Below, piece by piece: positions 56,838 through 64,000 of a stretch of DNA of 64,000 nucleotides. A program made the position numbers and the translations under genes. The stretch is from Primula veris (lineage: Eukaryota; Streptophyta; Magnoliopsida; Ericales; Primulaceae). The stretch's first letter is position 1. The number at the start of each line of letters is the position of its first letter. Under the pieces are notes generated by a model that was not told the origin of the DNA, did not search any database, and was given only the letters and a program-made list of their open reading frames with translations. Where the stretch lies: contig OY821747.1 of NCBI GenBank assembly GCA_963682055.1, positions 28,518,126 to 28,582,125 of the forward strand, read 5' to 3'.

Positions 56838-57290
56838 TAATATAAAACGATTTAAAACGACTCAGACTGTTTTTAAAATAACTTAAAACGAGTCACACTT
56901 GTTTTAAAATGACTTAAAACGACTCACATTAATTTTAAAATTATTCAGACTATTTTTAAAATGACTTAAAACGACTGAGACTGCTTTTAAAATGATTTAA
57001 AATGACTCAACATGTTTTTAAAATAACTTAAAATGACTCAGGCTGTTTTAAAATTACTCAGACTGTTTTTAAAATGGCTAAAAACGACTCAGACTGTTTT
57101 TAAATGACTTAAAACGATCTAGAGTGTTTTTTAAATGACTTAAAATGAGTTGAACTGTTTTTAAAATTTCTTAAAACGACTCAGACTGTTTTTAAAATGA
57201 TTTAAAATGACCGAGACTGTTTTAAAATAACTCATACTATTTTTTAAATAACTCAAACTGTTTTTAAAATGAATTAAGATGACACAAAGA
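56838..57290. repeat. Minisatellite of ACTCAGACTGTTTTTAAAAT units
   Basis: About 14 degenerate copies of a unit near 30 bases (ACTCAGACTG, TTTTTAAAATGACTTAAAACG). It starts right after the AAGCTGTAATATAAA phrase shared by copies A and B, which lack the array. Confidence 0.88.
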
Positions 57291-57299
57291 GTTTGATTA

Positions 57300-57560
57300 T
57301 AAAATAACTACCCCTTAAATAAGGATTTTCTTTTTGATCTAGCCAATATGGAGCGTGAACGTGACTTGGAAAATCTCTTGGTCTAAACAAAGTCTTATTA
57401 GCAGCTCAACAACCCATTTTAGCTAGTCCATCTGCCACATGGTTTTGTTCCCTAAAAACATGTAAACAAACCAAATCCATTAGTTTGAGAATATCTTCCC
57501 ATAAAATGTGAAATTTAGGACTTGGAGCTACTATATAATTAATAATGCTTTAGAAAACAT
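57300..57560 (-). pseudogene. LINE or related RNase H fragment
   Basis: The minus strand reads KFHILWEDILKLMDLVCLHV, then FREQNHVADGLAKMGC and a stop. The H.FRE.N..AD.LA motif is the last catalytic block of the RNase H found at the end of plant LINEs and related elements. Too short to name the element. Confidence 0.65.
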
Positions 57561-58265
57561 ATATATACCTTGTATATAAACCCACTAGTTTGATTATAAA
57601 AATAAAAATAAAACCCGTAGTTTTTTTTTGGTATTAAAACCACTAGTTTGGTAATTAAATTTTATATAACAATTTCCGAAATAAAACTCTAACTGATGTT
57701 TTACCAGTTACAGGGAAAATGTGTTCAATCAACAGTCCTCTACACAACTGTATGTGCTCGTAGGAGAAACAAGAAACTTTAATTAACGAAGATTTAGGCT
57801 CAAAATACAAAATTCTAACAAAAAAATAGAAGTTTGATGACACAACTGTATAGTTTTTTTAAACATTACAACGGTAAATGTTTCACTTATTGATGACACA
57901 AATGTTGACAATGACGTACAACCATAAAAACACCACGATAAATTACAGAAATCAAATGCAACCACAACGATGAAACAACCCTTATACTAAATAATTGAAA
58001 ACCTAAGGGTGTGGTTCAATTGGTCGTCAAAAGGGCATTAGGTTTGTAGACAAGATCAGCCTATATCTGTATGTTAGAGGTGAGTGGCAAGGCAAGGCAA
58101 GTCTACTATTTTGCTGCGATTAATTTGAACCTTGAAGAAAGCCATCTTCTGAAGCATCAGCGTCCCCTGAGAGACAACCATAAAGCCGCTTATTCTTTTT
58201 CTTCTAACGAAGGTTTAGACCATTCAATTAAATTCATCATCAAATAATAAGAAAATGGCACAAAC

Positions 58266-58409
58266 CTCCCCCTTTGAAATATTGCTAAATTCATAATCTT
58301 TTTTGGGTGTCCAAAACTTCACCCAATATGAAACCGACAGCACAAGCTTCTTCACTTTAAGAGATCGAAGAAGCAATTCCAAACAAGTGAAAAGCACTTT
58401 GGAATAATC
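58266..58409 (-). pseudogene. Unknown 144-base phase-0 exon
   Basis: Minus strand, acceptor TGTGCAG, donor GAG|GTTTGT. Reads DYSKVLFTCLELLLRSLKVK, then KLVLSVSYWVKFWTPKKDYE and FSNISKGE, 48 codons without a stop. The leucine spacing hints at an LRR of F-box type, but this is a guess. Copies A (about 37633-37720) and C (about 56512-56600) keep only the second half. Confidence 0.4.
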
Positions 58410-58904
58410 CTGCACAACACGATCTTCAGCATAAAAAAACCTTAAAACACTATAAGAGTAAATCATTTCAGAGTATACGCGCTTATGAAGAAAAATTCAA
58501 TAACACCCTAGATATTCCAAAACATGAGAAACAATTATCCACATAATCTAAGGTTCGGAAGATCAATTTTGTAGTGATTCTGTTAGAAGTATATACTTTG
58601 TGGCAAGATCAAATTTCTAGGGATTCTTTTAAAAGTATATAGTCTAAAAGTTGTAATATAAACAATCACCAACACTTTCAAAACGAAAAATCAACAGTAC
58701 ATAGTCTAAATTCAATTACCTTTTATCTGGTAAATCACTTATTCGATGTATGATTGATTTTCTGTTTCTCGTCTTCGTCTTTAGATTTTGCATAACCACC
58801 ACTGGCAATGTTGTTTCCATTTTGCAAAACCTAAAGATTTATCTACGGTTGACAAGTTATATAATGCAACTTAATGGGCCTTTTGCCCTGGGCCGAACAA
58901 CTAT

Positions 58905-59071
58905 CACTACAAGAAAAAAGTTAATAGTAACAGTTTACTTTTTGAAAATTGTTGGTAAAGTGAGTGTCGCTAAATTTAGTAACAGTTTAGCAACAAAAGA
59001 TTTAGCGACACTCACTTTACCATCAGTTTAGCAACAGACACTCTGATGGTAAACTGACATTTTTTGTAGTG
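58905..59071. mobile_element. CACTA-type MITE, TSD TAT (copy B)
   Basis: 167 bases, CACTACAAGAAAAAAG ... TTTTTTGTAGTG, flanked by TAT. Same site as 38144-38321, so the insertion predates the A/B duplication. Confidence 0.88.
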
Positions 59072-59771
59072 TATAGCCGGAGATATGTGTTATTGAATAT
59101 TTCGTCAGCATAACACAACCGTGATAGTTACTCCGTAAACCTATAAATTTGTTTTATGAAGTTAAGTGAACTGGATTTGGCACTTATAATCCGCATTATT
59201 ATTCCAAAAATGGCTAACAAAATCAAATTTTCCAATAAGCAATTAAATATACACGTATAACCTTTCTTTAAAAAAACACCATATCAAAGAAGGTTGGTAA
59301 TATGTTATATTTGAAAACAAGAATACATAAATAGAATCAAATTTATCCAGTTAGTTAAACATTCTTTCTAAGCTTGCCATCGACGTCCTCTGCCTTGACA
59401 AGGCTATCGATTTGTAGCCATATCCCTTGTTTATACTCATATTGGTAGTCTTTATTAGGTCAACTATGCAAGCAGTAGATGCAACCTACAAGAACAAAAC
59501 TTAATAACCTTTTCAAAAAAAAATTAATTTAGACTATCCATATTTTGATTATTGTATGGAACAGCTTAAAGGAGAAAATTTCAAATTACTTTTGCAAATG
59601 GGAAAAGGACGGGGATTTTTTTTGGGTCCTAAAACAAAGAGTATCAGATAACCACTTTACCGACTACAAAAGCAACAGCAAACATTATAACATTGTTTTT
59701 TTTCAATAGGACCAGTTAAGCCTTTAATATACAAGATAGCATATTAAATGACATTGTAAGTAACAATATAC

Positions 59772-59886
59772 CTTGATGTCATTTTCTTGATAGAATCAAC
59801 TTCTGAAACTTTTGATCTTCCACTTAGAACTTTGAGAGGATTTCTAAAAACTTCGGGTCACTTGAAATAACTTGGCTTAAACTCAT
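59772..59886 (-). pseudogene. Unknown minus-strand exon, copy B (frameshifted)
   Basis: Paralogue of 39005-39120 beginning MSLSQVISSD; a one-base loss in the CCCC run after the Asp codon shifts the frame, after which FLEILSK-type residues and a stop context follow. Same donor position. Confidence 0.35.
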
Positions 59887-59944
59887 AGTTCTCCGTTTTC
59901 ATTCTCTTCCTAGTACTTCTCAAACCACCCATATACCCAATCGG

Positions 59945-60238
59945 GGTAAGCAATTTTCTGGTGGAGAACTGTTCTTTCGGGGGATTGGGTGTGAGAAGCA
60001 TGTGGATACAGGAACTCAGCCTGATGAACCGTTTGAATATTCTCATGTCCAGGGTCGTGCAGTTCTTCATCGTGGTCGTCATCGACATGGTGCTAAAGCC
60101 ACCACATCTGGCCACAGGATTAATTTGCTACTGTGGTGCAGAAGTTCTGTCTTCAGAGAGTTGAGAAAATATCAGTTTGAAAGGTCCAGTTTTGAAATCA
60201 CTGAAAAGAAACTACATTCTCAACGGAATGTGACTTGA
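59945..60238 (+). pseudogene. C-terminal fragment of a PKHD-type 2OG-Fe(II) oxygenase, copy B
   Basis: 98 codons including stop, paralogue of 39178-39474: GKQFSGGELFFRGIGCEKHV, then GRAVLHRGRHRHGAKATTSG and HRINLLLWCRSSVFREL. The Fe-binding His and 2OG-binding Arg are kept. One in-frame codon is missing in the tail relative to copy A. Still only the last part of the enzyme, so inactive on its own. Confidence 0.72.
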
Positions 60239-60939
60239 GGAGAAAATTAAATGGACAACGTAATCTAAAGTCAGAAAAAAGAGAAACCCCAGAGTAGGAA
60301 ATAATAAAAGCTAAGAGCCAAAAAAAATTATTTCATGTCGCAACTTAATCTAAGAGATTCTTACTATGAAAAATTGTTTTCTTATAGAACATAATTCATT
60401 GGTTCTAGATTTAATGTCCCCATTAGGCGTAAGCAAAGTCACTGCTTAACTCAAAATTCCTTAAGGGTCATGGAATGTCAATCTAACTACCAGAGGAATC
60501 ATTTGCAACAACTCCACGGACAACCCAAAAAAAAAGGGTAAGAACTTAGCGTCTTATTTACTACAATCTGTTTGCAAGTTGCATTCTTATGAAAGAATTT
60601 AATGTCTTGATTAGGACAAAAGGCAATAGATCATAATAAAGTACCTTAAAAGAGATTATAGACATATCTTTCGTAAAAAACTATTCTTCCTTAATAACAA
60701 AGTCGGGTAAAGTTAAGAGGACTGAAGAGCAAATGCCGGTACCAAGTAACTTCACTCTTTTAGTGCGCATGATAGTAATCCAAAATAACTGTCTACGAAA
60801 GTGAATTATAATAAGGCAAGGTTACAAATTACCATCAAAAAATTAAAACTACTTTGAAAGTAACGTTTATTTCACTACTTAATTAGACAAGATTTAAAAC
60901 ATTTCAAAAAACTATAATAATCAGGGAGTATATATTTAC

Positions 60940-61208
60940 CATTTCCATTCTCAAGTTTGGAAATGCAACAAGAGCAATGCCAGTTTCCTTGAGCAACTCT
61001 CATAAGTAGGGTTTAAGCAATACGTGTGATATTCCGCATCGCACGTATCACATAGGAGCACAAGGTCATCGTTTTTGTCAATTCCGCATATTTTGCAAAT
61101 ATTTGCCTCCCAGGGAGCTTTTGGTAATATACATGAAGAGATGACAAACTCATCTACTTCTTTTTTCTGCTCTGGGGTTAAGCATGCCAATCTTGCATAT
61201 CCGACAAG
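60940..61208 (-). pseudogene. PHD-finger exon of an MBD9-like gene, copy B
   Basis: Paralogue of 40132-40400: ANICKICGIDKNDDLVLLCD, then TCDAEYHTYCLNP, then the same two-base slip. AEYHTYCLNP is closer to the family than copy A (EEYHMYCLNP). Same splice borders. Confidence 0.75.
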
Positions 61209-61240
61209 CTGCATTAGCAAAATTAAATTAACATTTGTGA

Positions 61241-61430
61241 CACTACAAAATAATATTTGATATAGTGAGAGTCAAAAGCTGTCACAAGACTGTCACTAAT
61301 TTAAAAAGTTGTCACAAATCTGTCGTAAATTAACTAAACTGTCACAAAGCCGTCACAAAAACCGTCGCTAATAAGCTCGTAACAAAAAATACCGTCACTA
61401 ATCTCGTCGCTATTTGAGTATTTTTTTGTA
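61241..61430. mobile_element. Short CACTA-like MITE present only in copy B
   Basis: 190 bases starting CACTACAAAATAAT and ending ATTTTTTTGTA, full of GTCACAA/CGTCACTAA units. Copy A reads straight through at 40430, giving an empty site. The right terminus and target duplication are decayed. Confidence 0.7.
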
Positions 61431-61767
61431 AATCTGAGGAAGAACTGGATTTCAGAACAGGACTTTAGAGTATAGTATCTAACTATCTATAGCTAACAAA
61501 TGGAATTTGATTAATGCCTGAAGGGATAGATATACAATAAATTTTGATATTTTTGTTGCTCTAGTCTTCTGGAACATATTGACGAGCTCCGTAACCATGT
61601 CATATTACTTGGCCTCAGGTTCAAATAATCATTTTATATATTGCCAGTTTATATTATGTAATAAAGAACACTGAGAAGTGAAAAGAAAACTGAAGCAATC
61701 TACGCAACAGTATAGCAGAAGTATGATCTCAGTCTGCTAAATCTCAGACAAATATCTAAATATCTAA

Positions 61768-62083
61768 ATATACGGATGGTTTGTAGGAGCAGATGATTAC
61801 AATTCCGAAGGGGTTATTGGGGAGTAGAATTAAAGACTAGATGTAATAGTGTTGAGCAATCTTCCGAAGATAGATATAAAGTTGTTGCTAGATTAGCTAA
61901 CCAAACAGACATGAAAAATGAAGATCTGAGTGAGTTGCAAGATAAGTACAATGAAAAAACGTTTTCTTTGAGTAGGATGATTGATGAAAAAGATTCCATA
62001 CATGCAGCTTTTGTAGAAGAAACAAGGAAGATGCAGAGCCTAATGTTAGATAAGCAAGAGGTGTTAAACCAAGAACTAGAATA
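61768..62083 (+). pseudogene. FDM/IDN2-like fragment, copy B (broken)
   Basis: Begins IYGWFVGADDYNSEGVIGE like copy A, then hits a TAG because about 20 bases are missing after GGGGAG. The coiled-coil part (KNEDLSELQDKYNEKTFSLS) follows in another frame and is cut off at the tandem junction near 62083. Confidence 0.72.
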
Positions 62084-62290
62084 ATCCTGCACAACACGAT
62101 TTTCAGCATAAAAAAACCTTAAAACACTATAAGAGTAAATCATTTCAGAGTATACATGCTTATGAAGAAAAATTCAATAACAACCTAGATATTCCAAAGC
62201 ATGAGAAACAATTATCCACATAATCTAAGGTTCCAACTTTCAGTAGCAAGATCAATTTTCTAGAGAATTTGTTAGAAGTATATAGTCTAT
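62084..62290. repeat. Start of a second tandem unit of copy B
   Basis: Matches 58400-58640 closely and ends at the LINE fragment. Confidence 0.75.
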
Positions 62291-62985
62291 ATTCTGAAAA
62301 ATCATTAGGGACTTGAATTTTAGGTATGAGAGCAATAACAATGCTTGTTATTCCCTTAGGAAGCAAATGACCCGAAAAAAAATATACAATAGCAGAACAC
62401 ACATTATTACCAATAATACTCCGGTTAGAAGTACCCCCAGTAAAACCATCCACACAGCCTCTTTAATTTTACTTTCATCAGGAAATTTATTAACCATTTC
62501 ATTGTCCTCTTCTTTAATAAGTGTAGGAATGATTTTCAGACTCTTGAAGTTCCTACTAGAATCCTTCTTAGCATCTAGAAGGCCTTTAAAAAAATTAACA
62601 GCTTCATTTTGTATTTCAATTTTTTCAGTAATAACTTCTCCTGTAGCCGTTTTAATAGAATTAATGTAGCTTCTTACTCTTCTTTTTTTCACAATACTAT
62701 GAAAATACTTGGTATTGGCACCCCCTTCATTGACCCACTTTAAATTTACTTTTTGACTCCAAAAATCCTCTTCAATTTTTATTCTATATTTCAAATTTGT
62801 TTCAACTTTACTTACCTCAATTTTGTTGATTATTGTAGGGTCTTATTCAAACATTCTATCCATTTTGAGGACTTCATCTTCAGCTTCCAGCACTTTCTGA
62901 AAAATGTTCCCAAATGCTCCCCTGTTCCACTCAGATAAGGCTTTCTTTGTTCTTTTCAAATTATTAACCAAAGAGTAAAGAATGA
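62291..62985 (-). pseudogene. LINE fragment: endonuclease-RT linker and start of RT
   Basis: The minus strand reads KRTKKALSEWNRGAFGNIF, then KIEEDFWSQKVNLKWVNEGG, ANTKYFHSIVKKRRV and, in a second frame, ITSIVIALIPKIQVPNDFSE. These are the standard blocks just before the RT fingers of plant L1 elements. One stop and one frameshift. The fragment ends at the point in the protein about where the LINE at 45775 begins, but in opposite orientation. Confidence 0.82.
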
Positions 62986-63043
62986 CTACTACAATTGTTT
63001 ATTTAAGATGTTGTATAAAAAAATGAATTACCTAATATATATA

Positions 63044-63709
63044 CAGTAAAACCTCTATACAGTCATATTGTGGGGACTAAGAAAAAATATTACTATATTG
63101 AGGTTATTCCTATATAGAGTTTACATATTATAAAAATAAAAAATATATGTATTTACATAATATTATATACATATACATGGTTCATTATAAGTTAAAACAA
63201 ACAAATGAATCTATCAAAAGTTTAGTTAAACAAATACATGTATGTAGAAAACAAATACATGTATTTTGAAATTTGTAAAGTCAAATACAATTTTTCATAT
63301 ACCTTCTTTACATGTATAAATACTAGGTATATTAAAGTAAACATTTCAATCACTTTGGCTTCAACAAGATGGTATCCATGTCGACGAGCTAGTATGGACG
63401 CGCAAATTAAAAGATGTGATAGCAACAAAAAAAATTAAGTCATCATCGCAAACAAACTTACATAAGTATTTTACATCATCATAAATTTATTGTAACTAGA
63501 TATATATATATATATATATTTTTGTAATGAAATATATTTTATTCTTATAAGGAGGTGGATTTATAACTAACGGGACTATAAAAAAACTACGGAATATGAC
63601 AATAGGGAGTTTATTCCTATTTTGAACTGACCCGAGTTGAGACCGAGATTTTTTATTACTATATAAAGGTTATTAGTATATAAAGTATTCTTATATAAAG
63701 GTTTTACTG
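63044..63709. mobile_element. pogo/Emigrant-like MITE, copy 3
   Basis: Begins CAGTAAAACCTCTATAC after TA and ends TATATAAAGGTTTTACTG, a clean inverted repeat of at least 13 bases. 666 bases, AT-rich, no transposase. It differs internally from the copies at 11333 and 13234. Contains an (AT)n run near 63500. Confidence 0.8.
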
Positions 63710-64000
63710 TTATTCTTATATGGAGTAGCAAGCGAATGGGGACACAGTTACTATTCCACCCAGTTGGGCTTCTGAGGTCGAATGGGAGGATAAAAATGAG
63801 GCGGAACATGAGTAACATTTCCAACTCTAATCGATAACGATACACCTACAACAGAAAACTAGGATGGAACGAGAGTGTGGAATTTTGCTTGACGAGTGGC
63901 ATAAACGCCGAATGGGAGGGCTGCGGACGAACGGGTTAGCGGGCATAACCTGCCCTAAATTTGAAAACGGAGACCCGGACAATTGGTTAAGCCATATGCA
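63710..64000. other. Unclassified DNA at the window edge
   Basis: Less AT-rich than its surroundings, which may mean the edge of another element. No domain recognised. Confidence 0.35.

Larger units (their letters stand above)
57775..62083. repeat. Duplicated gene-fragment patch, copy B
   Basis: Aligns with copy A (37030-41210). Differences include an extra MITE at 61241-61430, a broken FDM fragment and a more complete exon at 58266. At 62084 the sequence jumps back to the phrase TAATCCTGCACAACACGAT found at 58405, so a second, partial tandem unit (period about 3.68 kb) begins. Confidence 0.85.

Noticed and set aside
62313..62669. 118-codon plus-strand ORF
   Set aside because: Antisense shadow of the LINE fragment on the minus strand.

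Overview
This is plant nuclear DNA, most likely from a eudicot: it is AT-rich, has spliced exon fragments with GT..AG borders, and is packed with plant-type transposons (Ty3 chromovirus, Ty1/copia, L1-type LINEs with an RNase H domain, a Cassandra TRIM, and CACTA, hAT and pogo/Emigrant-like MITEs). I see no complete, clearly functional host gene. Nearly all recognisable coding sequence is transposon-derived or broken exon fragments. All homology calls come from reading motifs by eye; no search was run.

Layout, left to right. 1-5485: a 5'-truncated Ty3/gypsy chromovirus on the minus strand, with its 3' LTR cut by the window edge, many stops and a deleted gag core. 5731-6325: a decayed hAT transposase fragment and one exon of a TDBD (IDM1-like) gene. 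6601-8317: a solo LTR of the same Ty3 subfamily with TSD TATAC. 9080-14230: non-coding DNA with two pogo/Emigrant-like elements and a recurrent host module. 14232-16530: a LINE on the minus strand split by a MITE. 18941-28299: a nearly complete Ty3 element on the plus strand (TSD GACCA, two 1876-bp LTRs) with broken gag and pol and most of its integrase deleted.

29347-33870 holds minus-strand exon pieces of an HD-Zip IV homeobox gene (homeodomain, zipper, START) and of a G3BP-like RRM gene, followed by an unknown basic exon and promoter-like DNA. 34255-35130 is a minisatellite. A segment of about 4 kb at 37030-41210 (copy A) recurs at 57775-62083 (copy B) and in part at 49130-49390 plus 56042-56835 (copy C). 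A and B carry fragments of a PKHD-type 2OG-Fe(II) oxygenase, an MBD9-like PHD finger and an FDM/IDN2-like XS-coiled-coil gene in mixed orientations. Copy C received a Cassandra solo LTR (48828-49118) and a 6.65-kb copia element (49391-56041). A fairly well preserved LINE lies at 45775-48650, and an oppositely oriented 5' piece of a LINE at 62291-62985. The window ends with another pogo-like MITE.

Taken together the window is a transposon graveyard wrapped around repeatedly duplicated patches of gene fragments. Several fragments resemble genes of DNA methylation and chromatin silencing. The most interesting open question is whether these patches were captured and spread by a Helitron- or MULE-like carrier, and whether they are transcribed or feed small RNAs.
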